Source of the DNA: Verrucomicrobiia bacterium
GTDB taxonomy: Bacteria > Verrucomicrobiota > Verrucomicrobiia > Limisphaerales > Fontisphaeraceae
Direction: 5' to 3'
DNA length: 64,000 nucleotides
NCBI GenBank assembly: GCA_026414565.1
Contig: JAOAIT010000015.1
Span: 1 to 64,000 of the forward strand
In this document: positions 26,936 to 36,116 of the stretch, piece by piece
Layout: every line of letters begins with the position of its first letter
Numbering within the stretch: the stretch's first letter is position 1
Translations under genes and position numbers: made by a program
The notes under the pieces: generated by a model
The model's database searches: none
Told to the model about the DNA's origin: nothing
Seen by the model: only the letters and a program-made list of their open reading frames with translations

Positions 26936-28917
26936 GGGGTGCCTCCTTTCATCTGGAACTTGACGGCCGGCGCCGTTTCAGGGCGGGGCGGGAGGATGAG
27001 GAGGGCCTCACCCAGCAGGAAAATCAACATGGCAAAGAGAAACAGGCGCCACAATTCGGCCTGGAGGCGTCCTTCACCCTGCTTGCGCTCGCCGAGCATG
27101 TGCACGGAAACCGGCCCGAAGAGGGCGCGGGCCTTGGCCGGCTCCAGGGTTTCCACCTCGCCCTCGGCGGGGGGTCGGTTCACGGCGACCATGCGCAAAC
27201 CCGAGCGATAGACTCCGGCATGGAGGCGGATGTCCTTGGGCCCTTCGAGGCTGGACCAGACTTCGCCGGCGCCGGTGGGCACGATTTGGCCGCAACTGAC
27301 CATGCCGGCCTGGGTAAAGCGCCGCCCGCCGGCCTGCAGCAGGCGTTGCACTGCGGGGACCAAGACCCAGCCTTCGCGCAAGTTGCTCCATTCGGGCCAC
27401 AATCCCACACTGCAGGCCACCAGTTCGCCGCGGCCCACGACCCGGCGCGCCAGGAAGGGCACGCGGTCTTCAAAGCTGGCCAGGGCGATGGCATTGCCGC
27501 CCAGCGGTTGGCGGCGGCGCACCTCCAAATCGTTCAGAGGCAACACCAGGTTTTCCTCGGTGTTGGCGAGGAGTCCCTCCTGGCGCTGCCATTGGGTAAT
27601 TGGCCAGCTTTTGCCCTCCTCGGCCTCCTGGGGTTCACCCCACGTCAGGCCCTCGAATTGCCCGGGCTGGCCGTGGGCAAACAGCCAGAGCGCTCCGCCC
27701 TGCTCCAGGTACTGACGCAGTTGGGCCGCCACGGGGCCGGCGGGCGGGGCGGCGTGCCACAAGACCAGCGCATAATCATTCCACACCACGCCGGCGGTGC
27801 GGTCGGGGTGGATGGTTTCAGCGACGATATTGGTGTCCTGGGCAAAGGGCGCCGCCGCCAGTTGCAGGATGCGGCCCACCGCCGGGTCATCGGTGACCAC
27901 CAAGGCGCGCAACGCCACCGGGGGGCCATAGACGAAGTAAGCGACGTTGTCGCGGGGATTGTCATCGGCGGGCAGCTCCACCTTGCCCCAGCCGCTGGCG
28001 GTGGCGCTTTCCACGGGCAGTTTGTGGCGGTAACGGTAGCTTGGCCCGCTGATCTCCAGATCCACCTGCGCCCGCGTGCCTTCGCCCCCCAGGCTGAGGG
28101 GCAGGACGGCCGGGGCGGGGTTGTTGCGCTCAATCAACATGACCACCTCGACTTCCGGAGGCTCGACGCGGGGGCGGCGGAGGACTTCGGTGATTTGCAC
28201 GGACCAGGACTCTGCCACCGGCGGTTGATCGAATGCCAGGAGGCGCACCCGGACGGTCTGCGGAAGGGCGGCGATTTGGGCCGTCAGGATTTTCCATTGC
28301 TCGCTGTCGGGCTGCCAGTTGCTGGCCTGCAGATCGCTGGCCAGCCAGATTTCGAAGTGACCCACCTTGTTGCGCTGGGCCCACTCCACCACGGCTTCGA
28401 GGGTGGCGGGGATGTCGGCGGCGGTGTCGGTGGGGCCGGCGGTGGAAAGCTGGGGCAGGGCCTGGGGATCTCCCACCTCGGTGGGGGCGCGGAGGGCGGT
28501 GTCAAACAACACAAAGCGGCTGGTCTCCTTGTAGCTCTGCGCGGCTTCGGCCAGCACGCGGGCGGCCTCGGCGCGCTTGCTGACATTGCCGCCGGGCATG
28601 CGGGCCTCCATGCTGGCGGAGCGATCGAGGACGATGACGATGACGTCCGGGGCGGCTTGAAACATCCAGCCCAGCCAGCCGCCGGCCAGGGGCCGCGCGA
28701 CGGCGAGGATCAAGCCAACCAGGGCCAGGACGCGGAGCAGCAGGATGAGCCATTGGCGGAGCCGCGCATAGCGGGTGGACTTGCGGGTGGCGGAGAGCAG
28801 AAACATCATGGCGCCCCAGTCCATGGAGCGGTGGCGCAGCCGGTTGAAGAGGTGAATGATCACCGGCAGCAGCGCCAGCGGCAGGCCCCACAACAGTAAT
28901 GGCTCCAGGAAGGTCAT
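26932..28917 (-). CDS. BatA-domain VWA membrane protein
   Basis: A 661-residue protein opening with the BatA N-terminal region: 'LEPLLLWGLPLALLPVIIHL' and 'NRLRHRSMDWGAMMFLLSAT' with two TM helices (~5-24, 56-76). A VWA domain follows with MIDAS D98 in VLDRSASMEARM, then long beta-rich stretches and a last TM ('LFLFAMLIFLLGEALLILPP'). BatA-type proteins work with MoxR ATPases in the aerotolerance (Bat) operons. The operon here is the PVC-type expansion. It overlaps DUF58 upstream (28914-28917) and the next VWA gene downstream (26932-26935) by four bases each, so all three are translationally coupled. Confidence 0.88.
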   Translation of the reverse strand: MTFLEPLLLWGLPLALLPVIIHLFNRLRHRSMDWGAMMFLLSATRKSTRYARLRQWLILLLRVLALVGLILAVARPLAGGWLGWMFQAAPDVIVIVLDRSASMEARMPGGNVSKRAEAARVLAEAAQSYKETSRFVLFDTALRAPTEVGDPQALPQLSTAGPTDTAADIPATLEAVVEWAQRNKVGHFEIWLASDLQASNWQPDSEQWKILTAQIAALPQTVRVRLLAFDQPPVAESWSVQITEVLRRPRVEPPEVEVVMLIERNNPAPAVLPLSLGGEGTRAQVDLEISGPSYRYRHKLPVESATASGWGKVELPADDNPRDNVAYFVYGPPVALRALVVTDDPAVGRILQLAAAPFAQDTNIVAETIHPDRTAGVVWNDYALVLWHAAPPAGPVAAQLRQYLEQGGALWLFAHGQPGQFEGLTWGEPQEAEEGKSWPITQWQRQEGLLANTEENLVLPLNDLEVRRRQPLGGNAIALASFEDRVPFLARRVVGRGELVACSVGLWPEWSNLREGWVLVPAVQRLLQAGGRRFTQAGMVSCGQIVPTGAGEVWSSLEGPKDIRLHAGVYRSGLRMVAVNRPPAEGEVETLEPAKARALFGPVSVHMLGERKQGEGRLQAELWRLFLFAMLIFLLGEALLILPPRPETAPAVKFQMKGGTP

Positions 28918-29819
28918 CGAATCTTCAACGCCCGTCCCCGCAGGAAAGCGCGCAACACCGTTTCATAATCCTGGTCGGTGGCCACGGACTGCAGCTCGAT
29001 GGAGAACCGGTTGCAGCCCTCGCGCAAGGCTTCCAGGTGTGCGCGGACGGCCTTCAAGTATTGGTCCCGGATGACCGCCGGCTCGGACAGGAGCGTCTCC
29101 GGCGATTCCAGGTCCACAAAGCGCATGGGGCGGTCAAAGGGAAACTCCAATTCCAGGCGGTCCATGAGATGAAAGGCCACCACGTCATGCTTTTGAAAGC
29201 GCAAGTGTTGGAAACACTCGAGCAGCGGCTCCACCGGACAAAAGAAATCACTGAAGACCATGACCAGGGCCCGCTGCCGCACTTTTTCGGCCACCTCGTG
29301 CAGGCAGCGAATGAGGGCGGTCTCTCCCCGGGCCTCCACCTCCTCCAAAACATCAAACACGGCCTGGAGATGGCGCGGATTGCGTTTGGGCGGGATGTCC
29401 CAGAGCATGCGGTCGCTCAAACAGACCAGGCCGGCGGCATCCCCCTGATGAATGAGGAGATAGGCGAGGGTGGCGATGAGGCGGCGGGCATAATCGAGTT
29501 TGGATTCGGTGCGCTCGCCGCGGAAGGCCATCGAGCCGCTGCAGTCCAGGACCAGGTAACAGCGCAGGTTGGTGTCGGCCTCGAATTCCTTGACGTAGAA
29601 GCGATCGGTGCGGGCGTACACGCGCCAGTCCACCCGGCGGATGTCGTCGCCGGGGGCGTATTTGCGGTATTCGGCGAACTCGACGCTGGAGCCGCGATGG
29701 GGGCTGCGGTGGAGGCCCGCGACGGAGCCGATCATGGGCAGACGGGTGCCCATGGGCTGCTGCACCAGGCGCGCGACAACCTTGGGGTCGAGAAACTTTC
29801 TGCTGCCGCGCTCAGCCAC
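28914..29819 (-). CDS. DUF58 domain-containing protein
   Basis: A 301-residue cytoplasmic protein with the diagnostic DUF58 motif 'YAPGDDIRRVDWRVYARTDR', followed by a VWA-like core ('LVLDCSGSMAFRGERTESKL'). DUF58 proteins are standard partners of MoxR AAA ATPases and link them to the membrane VWA proteins. The start at 29819 overlaps the end of the MoxR gene by eight bases and its stop overlaps the BatA-like start, so it lies in the middle of the coupled operon. Length and motif are normal for the family. Confidence 0.92.
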   Translation of the reverse strand: MAERGSRKFLDPKVVARLVQQPMGTRLPMIGSVAGLHRSPHRGSSVEFAEYRKYAPGDDIRRVDWRVYARTDRFYVKEFEADTNLRCYLVLDCSGSMAFRGERTESKLDYARRLIATLAYLLIHQGDAAGLVCLSDRMLWDIPPKRNPRHLQAVFDVLEEVEARGETALIRCLHEVAEKVRQRALVMVFSDFFCPVEPLLECFQHLRFQKHDVVAFHLMDRLELEFPFDRPMRFVDLESPETLLSEPAVIRDQYLKAVRAHLEALREGCNRFSIELQSVATDQDYETVLRAFLRGRALKIR

Positions 29820-30876
29820 GCTGCTCAGCTCCTTGCACTTCGGCCCAGAGACGGTTGATGATTTCCTCGCTGGTGACCCCTTCCGACTGGGCCTGGAAAT
29901 TGGTCAGAATGCGGTGGGTCAGAACCGGCTGCAAGACGGCCTCCACATCCTCCATGCGCACCAGGTAGCTGCCATTGAGGACGGCGCGGGCCTTGGCCCC
30001 CTTGACGAGGTATTGCACCGCCCGCGGTCCGGCGCCCCAGGTCACGTATTTTTTAATCCACTCCGGGGCGTTTGGTTCGGTGGGCCGGGACATGCGCACC
30101 ACGTCCACCACGGTGTCGTAGATGTGGTCCGGGACAGGGACGCGCTGCACCAGCTCCTGGTAGGCCATGACCTGCTCGCCGTTGACCAGTTTGTTGAGGT
30201 TCACGGTCATGCTGCCGGTGGTCTCGCGCGCGATGCGCCGCTCCTCCTCCAGGGTGGGATATTTTACGGTGATGAAAAACATGAAGCGGTCCAACTGGGC
30301 CTCCGGCAGCGGATAGGTGCCTTCCTGCTCAATGGGGTTTTGCGTGGCCAGCACAAAGAAGGGCAGCGGCAGTTTGAAGTTCTGCCCGGCCGCCGTGACC
30401 TTGTACTCCTGCATGGCCTCCAGCAGGGCCGACTGGGTCTTGGGCGGGGTGCGGTTGATTTCGTCGGCCAGGATGATGTTGGCGAAGATGGGGCCTTTGA
30501 CGAACTCGAAGGCGCGGCGGCCCGGCTGATCGGTTTCCTGCAAAATGTCCGTCCCGGTGATGTCGGAGGGCATCAAGTCGGGGGTGAATTGGATGCGGCT
30601 GAATTGCAGGGACATTACATTGGCGATGGAATGCACCATGAGCGTCTTGGCCAGGCCGGGCACGCCCATTAAGAGGCCGTGGCCGCGGGACAGGATGCAG
30701 ATCAGCAATTTCTCAATGACGGCATCCTGACCGATGATCACCTTGGCAATTTCAGCCCGGATTTTCTGATACAACTCCCGCATTTGATCCACCGCCGCGA
30801 CATCGTTGTCCGACAACGGCTGCAACACGGACGGCGGGGCAGCGGGTTTCAGCGCTGTGGCATTTGAATCATCCAT
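29812..30876 (-). CDS. MoxR-family AAA+ ATPase
   Basis: 354 residues from the ATG at 30876. A longer frame to 30933 adds residues unlike the family. Walker A is GVPGLAKT (71-78), Walker B is IILADEINR (134-142), and the sensor region reads 'VLATQNPIEQEGTYPLPEAQ', all diagnostic of MoxR. These ATPases act as chaperones that insert metals or remodel VWA-domain partners. The partners are encoded immediately downstream (DUF58 and two VWA proteins). It is the first gene of a leftward operon with a 140-base divergent spacer to the GH67-like gene, so the main promoter of the whole 30.9-18.9 kb cluster is expected in 30877-31016. Confidence 0.95.
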   Translation of the reverse strand: MDDSNATALKPAAPPSVLQPLSDNDVAAVDQMRELYQKIRAEIAKVIIGQDAVIEKLLICILSRGHGLLMGVPGLAKTLMVHSIANVMSLQFSRIQFTPDLMPSDITGTDILQETDQPGRRAFEFVKGPIFANIILADEINRTPPKTQSALLEAMQEYKVTAAGQNFKLPLPFFVLATQNPIEQEGTYPLPEAQLDRFMFFITVKYPTLEEERRIARETTGSMTVNLNKLVNGEQVMAYQELVQRVPVPDHIYDTVVDVVRMSRPTEPNAPEWIKKYVTWGAGPRAVQYLVKGAKARAVLNGSYLVRMEDVEAVLQPVLTHRILTNFQAQSEGVTSEEIINRLWAEVQGAEQRG

Positions 30877-31016
30877 AAACGTCGTATAGGGCAATTTAAC
30901 TTGTGCGCAAGCTATCCCCTGCGGCCAGCTCACGCAAGCGGAAACCCAGTAAAAGGGGGTGTGTGCTGTTGATACTTCGACTCGCCAAGGCGGAGTGGGT
31001 TTTGCATGATGGCCGC

Positions 31017-33215
31017 ATGCAACACGTCTTGCATTTTGCGGTCTTGAGCCTGACGGGCGCCTGGTTGGGCGGTGTCTTGCCGGGCAGGGCGGCAGCGCCG
31101 GTGGAAATTACGCTATTCCCCACCAACAGTCCCCCGCTGGCTTTTGCGGCGGGCGAGATTCAGCGGGCCGTGCTGGCCCAACCGCAAACCCAGCTCAAGC
31201 GGATCACTCTTAAAGTGACTGGACAGGGGGCCGCCCAGAGTTTTCAGCTCCAACGGGCCGGCCCCGAAGCGGTGGAAGTCACGGGGGCGGATCCTGCCGG
31301 GGCGATGTATGGGGGGCTGGAGATTGCCGAGGCAATCCGGCTCGGTCTGGTGGCGCAGTTGCGGCCGGGCGAGCATCGGCCGTACATCGAGCAACGGGGC
31401 ATCAAGTTCAACGTGCCGCTGGATGTGCGCACGCCCAGTTATTCCGACAACAGTGACGCGGCCCAGCTTAATCTGCCGGAGATGTGGAGCATGGATTTCT
31501 GGCGCACGATGCTCGATGAGATGGCGCGGCATCGTTACAATGTTTTGACCCTGTGGAATCTGCATCCCTTCCCATCCATCGTCAAAGTGCCGGAGTACCC
31601 GGAGGTGGCGCTGAATGATGTGCTGCGCGCCCGGCGGGAGCATTTCGATGAAAAGTTCAGTCATCTGGGGGTGGACATGTTCCGGCCCGCGATGTTGAAG
31701 GAGGCGGAAGTGGTCAAGAGGATGAGCATGGAGGAGAAGATTGCCTTCTGGCGCGGGGTGATGCAGCACGCGCAGGACCGGGGCATTGCGGTGTATTGGT
31801 TCACCTGGAATACGTTTCTTTTTGGGGCGGAGGGCAAGCACGGCCTGAGCCGGGAAAAACTTGACGATAACCTGATCCGCTATTTTCGGGCCAGTGTGCG
31901 CGAGACGGTGCGCACTTATCCGCTGCTGGCGGGTTTGGGCATTACAGCCGGCGAACACATGAGCAATGACATGGGGGGCCGCGATAAGGAAAGCTGGCTG
32001 TGGGAGACGTATGGCGAGGGCATACGAGACGCGCTGAAAGATGAGCCGCAGCGGAGCTTTCGTTTAATTCACCGCCTGCACATGACGCGCCCGGAGGCCA
32101 TCTTCAAGCGGTGGCAGGATTACCCCGGGCCCTTTGAGCTGAGTTACAAGTATGCGGTGGCCCACATGTACTCGATCACCAACCCGCCCTTTATTGGGGA
32201 GGTGCTCAACAGCCTGGGCAACGGCCGCCGCACCTGGTTGACCGTCCGCAATGATGACATTTACAGCTTTCGCTGGGGGGATCCTGAGTTTGCCCGGCAC
32301 TTTATTCTGGCCATGCCGCCGGCCGACAAGCTGGCCGGCTTTTACATGGGGCCGGATGGTTATATCTGGGGCCGGGACTTTTTGAGCCGGCTGCCGGAGG
32401 GCGCCCCCCGCCCCACGGTGATCGAGAAACAATGGTATTCTTTCATGCTGTGGGGGCGGCTGGCTTATGATCCCACGCTGCCGGACGATTTTTTCCGGCG
32501 GGTGCTGGCGGCGCGTTTTGGCGGGATGGACGCGGACAAACTCGACACCGCCTGGCGGGCCGCCTCGCGCATTTTTCCGCAGATCACCCGCCTGGTGTGG
32601 GGCAGCATTGACGTGCGGTGGTTTCCGGAGGCGTGCCTGAGCCATCCCAGTTATCGGGGATTTTACACCGTGCGCGAGTTTATGGAGCGGGATCCGATGC
32701 CGGGCAGCGGGGTGGTGGGCATCAAAGCGTGGCGCAAAGCCGTGCTGGCAGGCCAGCCTCCGCAGGGCATCACCCCGCTGCAAATTGCCGATGCGCTGGC
32801 GGCCGATGCCCGCACGGTGCATCAGTTGCTGCCCGAATTGCGCGCCCGGCAGGGGTTTAATCTTGAGGCCCGGGCCACGCTGAATGATTTGGAAATGTTT
32901 GCGCTGCTGGGCGATTATTACGCCGCGAAAATCCGGGCCGCCTGCGCATTGGCCCTGTTTGATCGCACGCAGGAGGAAGCGCGGCGCGAGGAGGCGGTGC
33001 GCCAGTTGCAATCCGCCGTGGTCTATTGGCACGCCTACGCGCAAAATTATGCGCGTCAATACACCAATCGGGTGCTTTACAACCGGGTGGGATGGGTGGA
33101 CCGGCTGGCGCTGCTGGAAAAAGTGCGCGAGGAGGTAAAGATGGCCCAGGAATGGAAGCCGGGCACGGTGCCTTCGGACGAGCCGGCCCAACGGGCCAAT
33201 GCGCGCGCAGATTAA
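31017..33215 (+). CDS. secreted GH67-like (alpha-glucuronidase-fold) glycoside hydrolase
   Basis: The product (732 residues from the ATG at 31017) has a signal peptide (~1-26). An N-terminal GH67N-like domain runs from 'VEITLFPTNSPPLAFAAGEI' to 'AMYGGLEIAEAIRLG'. A large TIM-barrel follows with 'YIEQRGIKFNVPLDVRTPSY', 'MARHRYNVLTLWNLHPFPSI', 'LGITAGEHMSND' and 'FYMGPDGYIWGRDF'. The C-terminus is helical. The acidic residues in 'GITAGEHM' and 'MGPDGYIWGRD' could be catalytic. Family 67-like exo-acting enzymes release uronic acids from plant or algal polysaccharides, and uncharacterised relatives are frequent in Verrucomicrobiota. It stands alone, divergent from the MoxR operon. The substrate is a guess, and the fold call is moderately firm. 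Confidence 0.68.
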   Translation: MQHVLHFAVLSLTGAWLGGVLPGRAAAPVEITLFPTNSPPLAFAAGEIQRAVLAQPQTQLKRITLKVTGQGAAQSFQLQRAGPEAVEVTGADPAGAMYGGLEIAEAIRLGLVAQLRPGEHRPYIEQRGIKFNVPLDVRTPSYSDNSDAAQLNLPEMWSMDFWRTMLDEMARHRYNVLTLWNLHPFPSIVKVPEYPEVALNDVLRARREHFDEKFSHLGVDMFRPAMLKEAEVVKRMSMEEKIAFWRGVMQHAQDRGIAVYWFTWNTFLFGAEGKHGLSREKLDDNLIRYFRASVRETVRTYPLLAGLGITAGEHMSNDMGGRDKESWLWETYGEGIRDALKDEPQRSFRLIHRLHMTRPEAIFKRWQDYPGPFELSYKYAVAHMYSITNPPFIGEVLNSLGNGRRTWLTVRNDDIYSFRWGDPEFARHFILAMPPADKLAGFYMGPDGYIWGRDFLSRLPEGAPRPTVIEKQWYSFMLWGRLAYDPTLPDDFFRRVLAARFGGMDADKLDTAWRAASRIFPQITRLVWGSIDVRWFPEACLSHPSYRGFYTVREFMERDPMPGSGVVGIKAWRKAVLAGQPPQGITPLQIADALAADARTVHQLLPELRARQGFNLEARATLNDLEMFALLGDYYAAKIRAACALALFDRTQEEARREEAVRQLQSAVVYWHAYAQNYARQYTNRVLYNRVGWVDRLALLEKVREEVKMAQEWKPGTVPSDEPAQRANARAD

Positions 33216-33234
33216 ATTGCAGGGCGGGCCGGGT

Positions 33235-33825
33235 TTAGAGGCGGTGATCGGGAAAACTCAGCGGGCTCTGGCTGAGCTGCTTAACGCCATCCCGAATATA
33301 TTGCACACCGGAGATGCCGGTAAGGATGGCGGTCAGGAGGGACAAATGCCACACCACCGGCTGCCATTGGAGCAGGACGAGGACCACCAAAATGAACTGC
33401 AGGGCGGTGGCCACCTTGCCGGTCAGCCGCGGGACGATCTTGACCCGCCCGCAGGTGTAATAGACGACGGCCATGCCGACGAGCAGGATGGCGTCCTTGC
33501 TCAACACCACGGCCGTGACCCAGGTGGGGATCCACGCCGGCATGCGGTCGCTCCAATCCGCCTTGATGAGGCTTAACAAGCAGATGCCCGAAAGCAGCAG
33601 CATTTTGTCGGCCAGGGGGTCGAGCACGGTTCCCAACTGGCTTTTTTGGTTGTACCGGCGCGCGATGTAGCCGTCCACGCCGTCCAGGATTGCCGCGACG
33701 GCGAAAAAGATCAGAGCCAAAATGCGATCCCGCGGGTTGCCGCTTTCGTAGTAGTACAACAGTTGCACGACAAACGCCGGCACCAGCAGGATGCGAAAGA
33801 TGGTGACTTTGTTGGCTGTGGTCAT
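33235..33825 (-). CDS. pgsA: CDP-diacylglycerol-glycerol-3-phosphate 3-phosphatidyltransferase
   Basis: A 196-residue integral membrane protein from the ATG at 33825 ('MTTANKVTIFRILLVPAFVV'). It carries the CDP-alcohol phosphotransferase signature, D-G-x-x-A-R then G-x-x-x-D-x-x-x-D, in 'DGVDGYIARRYNQKSQLG' plus 'TVLDPLADK'. It makes phosphatidylglycerol phosphate from CDP-diacylglycerol and sn-glycerol-3-phosphate. 'NKVTIFRI' at the start is typical of PgsA rather than of phosphatidylserine or cardiolipin synthases. It converges with the GH67-like gene (19-base gap). The head-group specificity call rests on the overall pattern. Confidence 0.85.
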   Translation of the reverse strand: MTTANKVTIFRILLVPAFVVQLLYYYESGNPRDRILALIFFAVAAILDGVDGYIARRYNQKSQLGTVLDPLADKMLLLSGICLLSLIKADWSDRMPAWIPTWVTAVVLSKDAILLVGMAVVYYTCGRVKIVPRLTGKVATALQFILVVLVLLQWQPVVWHLSLLTAILTGISGVQYIRDGVKQLSQSPLSFPDHRL

Positions 33826-33979
33826 CGCATCAACACCGGCCGCAGTTTGAAGCCGCCCGCCGTCCGGCGTCAATGCTTTGTTGGCCGTTTCTCCTCACGC
33901 CTGGTGACAGGCCGAGGCGCCGGGGTTGCCGGCGCCGGGAGAGGGGTTTGCCATCAGCCGTTTGCGGCGGGGCAGTGGC

Positions 33980-34993
33980 TCACTCCAGCCCCAGATGTTG
34001 TTTTATGGGGGGCGGAGGGTTCAATTCACGGAGGGGTGTTTTTTCCGGGGCGCCGGTGGCAATCCACCATTCCAGCAGCGCCAGGTCGGCGGGTTTGGGC
34101 TGGGGTTTGCCCGGGGGCGGCATGTGGTCTTCGTCCTTCAAGGGCAGGAGGAGCCGCTTGAGCAATTCGCTTTCCCGCGGTTGGCCGGCTTTTACGGCTT
34201 CCATGGTTTCAGCATAAGTTTCCAGACGCAGGCCGCCCTTGGCCTTTTGTTCGTTGTGACATTCCACGCAGTATTGGCGGAGGACTGGCGCGATGACGGC
34301 CGGATAGATGGGCTGGCCGGACAAGTCCGCGCGCGGGGCTGGCGGACTCGGGGGAGGCTGGCCGGCCAGCGGGCGCAGCCAGGCGGGGGCCGCTTCCCAT
34401 AAATACTTCTCGCCGTGGGTGAGGATACCTCCCCAATGCCCCGCCAGAATCACCAATGCGTTGGTGATGAGCAGGGAGGCCACCATGGCGCGGTATCTTA
34501 GCGCAGACTCCGGCCGGTTCGCCCAGGCTTGGGCCAGCGCCCAGGCCACCAGCGCGGCCGCGGCGCAAGCGAGGCCCGCATAGAGATGGCGTTGCACCGC
34601 CGGCCCGGCGTAATCGCCGCTGTGGGCCAGCAGCCAGCCCAGCACCGCCGCCAGCCAGGCGCTCAAGGCCCCTGCGCCGCCAAGCCAGGTCACCACCGGC
34701 GGGGGCGTGGCCGGCAAAAGCTGCGCCAGAGGCCGCCAATGGCCCAGACTCAACATGGCCGCGACGGTGAGCAGGCCGATGGGAAAGTGCAGCACCAGGA
34801 CGTGGAAGCGTCCAGCGAAGCGGGCTAGTTCAGGGAGCGCGTCGGGGCGGGGCTGGTAAGCGAGCAAGAAACCCAGGCTGGCCAGCAGGAGCAGCACCAT
34901 GAATGGCCCCAGCCGGCAGGCGCAACAAGGTCCGTTGGCCGTCGTGCCTGTCTTGGCATGGGTGTTGGAATTGGCGGTCACGTTGCATAACAT
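33980..34993 (-). CDS. DUF2231 membrane protein with C-terminal planctomycete-type cytochrome c domain
   Basis: A 337-residue protein with about four to five TM helices in residues 30-190 (including 'RFHVLVLHFPIGLLTVAAML', the DUF2231 signature). A periplasmic tail has one haem-binding CVECH (242-246) and the downstream 'DEDHMPPPGKPQPKPADLAL', whose Met is the likely axial ligand. Cytochromes of this kind are abundant in Planctomycetes and Verrucomicrobia as sensors or electron carriers fused to other domains. It is a single gene, 154 bases from the divergent S2P protease. The N-terminal Cys-rich residues 'GPCCACRLGP' are odd and may bind metal. Electron partners are not evident nearby. Confidence 0.8.
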   Translation of the reverse strand: MLCNVTANSNTHAKTGTTANGPCCACRLGPFMVLLLLASLGFLLAYQPRPDALPELARFAGRFHVLVLHFPIGLLTVAAMLSLGHWRPLAQLLPATPPPVVTWLGGAGALSAWLAAVLGWLLAHSGDYAGPAVQRHLYAGLACAAAALVAWALAQAWANRPESALRYRAMVASLLITNALVILAGHWGGILTHGEKYLWEAAPAWLRPLAGQPPPSPPAPRADLSGQPIYPAVIAPVLRQYCVECHNEQKAKGGLRLETYAETMEAVKAGQPRESELLKRLLLPLKDEDHMPPPGKPQPKPADLALLEWWIATGAPEKTPLRELNPPPPIKQHLGLE

Positions 34994-35147
34994 AGCCTTG
35001 GTGGGCGGGAGCGTCCAAGTCGTTGTTGGGAGGGCGCGGGGTTTGTCGGGGTCAGGCGGTTGTTGGCGCTGGCAGCCCGTGTCTGCGTCGGGCCGGGGCT
35101 AACGCGCACTTGTGGGGAGCGGGCATCAATGTTAGGTTGGGCCATAA

Positions 35148-36074
35148 ATGTTGCCTTCGCAGCAAGGTTCGTTCAAATTGTTTCGACTGGCGGGCATTCA
35201 GGTGTACCTCCATTGGACGTGGTTTCTGGTGGCGGCTTACATGATTTATTCCCGCCTGGGAGAATACTCATCGCCCCTCTTCAACGTGCTGGAGTACGTC
35301 TCGCTGTTTGGCATCGTGCTGATGCATGAGTTTGGCCATGCTTTGGCCTGCCGGCAGACGGGGGGGTATGCGGAGCAAATCGTGTTGTGGCCCCTGGGCG
35401 GGGTGGCGTTTGTGGATCCTCCCCGGAGGCCGGGGGCGACGTTGTGGAGCATAGCGGCCGGGCCGCTGGTCAACGTGGTTTTATTTCCCCTATTGGGCGG
35501 ATTGGTATGGCTGGCGAAAGCCGCCGGTTACGACTATGAGACCTCCGATGTGGGGCGTTATCTGCTGGTGCTGTTTGTGATCAACGGCATCATGCTTGGG
35601 TTCAACCTGCTGCCGGTTTATCCCTTGGACGGCGGGCAGATTGTGTGGTCGTTGCTCTGGTTCATCATTGGCCGGGCCAAGGCGCTGCTGGTGGCCAGCA
35701 CCATCGGGATCATCGGGGTGATTGGGCTGTTTATCGTGGCGCTGCTGCAAGGTTCCGCCATGTTGTTCATCATGAGCATCTTTATCCTCATGAACTGCTG
35801 GCGCGCCCTGCTGCATGCCCGGCATCTGGCGAGGCTTGAGGACGCCGCCCGCCACCATGAGTTTATCTGTCCTGATTGCGGGGCGGTGCCGCCGGCCGGC
35901 CCGTATTGGATTTGCGCGCGATGTGGCCGCCCGTTTGACACCTTTGCCACGGGAGGGACCTGTCCGTATTGCCTGTCGGCCTATGACTCGGCCACCTGCC
36001 CCAACTGCCACCATTTGCTGCCGATTTCACTTTGGCGGCAGCCGCCGCCCCTGATCCCTCCGCGCATCTCATAA
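35148..36074 (+). CDS. site-2 protease family (M50) zinc metalloprotease with zinc-ribbon tail
   Basis: A 308-residue membrane protease. The catalytic HEFGH is at 60-64 and the third zinc ligand is D161 in LLPVYPLDGGQ, both within TM segments of the S2P/SpoIVFB class. After the sixth TM region, residues ~240-300 carry four Cys-x-x-Cys pairs (CPDC, CARC, CPYC, CPNC) forming two treble or ribbon zinc sites. The tail is unusual for rhomboid- or S2P-type sheddases and could be a substrate or nucleic-acid adaptor. It is a single gene, between a cytochrome-domain gene and a Tat-exported beta-helix gene. Substrates cannot be inferred. Confidence 0.85.
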   Translation: MLPSQQGSFKLFRLAGIQVYLHWTWFLVAAYMIYSRLGEYSSPLFNVLEYVSLFGIVLMHEFGHALACRQTGGYAEQIVLWPLGGVAFVDPPRRPGATLWSIAAGPLVNVVLFPLLGGLVWLAKAAGYDYETSDVGRYLLVLFVINGIMLGFNLLPVYPLDGGQIVWSLLWFIIGRAKALLVASTIGIIGVIGLFIVALLQGSAMLFIMSIFILMNCWRALLHARHLARLEDAARHHEFICPDCGAVPPAGPYWICARCGRPFDTFATGGTCPYCLSAYDSATCPNCHHLLPISLWRQPPPLIPPRIS

Positions 36075-36116
36075 CATCCCTTGTTACGGGGGGTGGTTTT
36101 GTTGCACACTGGGGGC

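Noticed and set aside
27100-28899. A 599-residue plus-strand frame opposite the BatA-VWA gene
   Set aside because: The minus-strand gene has BatA and MIDAS motifs and coupled neighbours. The plus frame is low-complexity.
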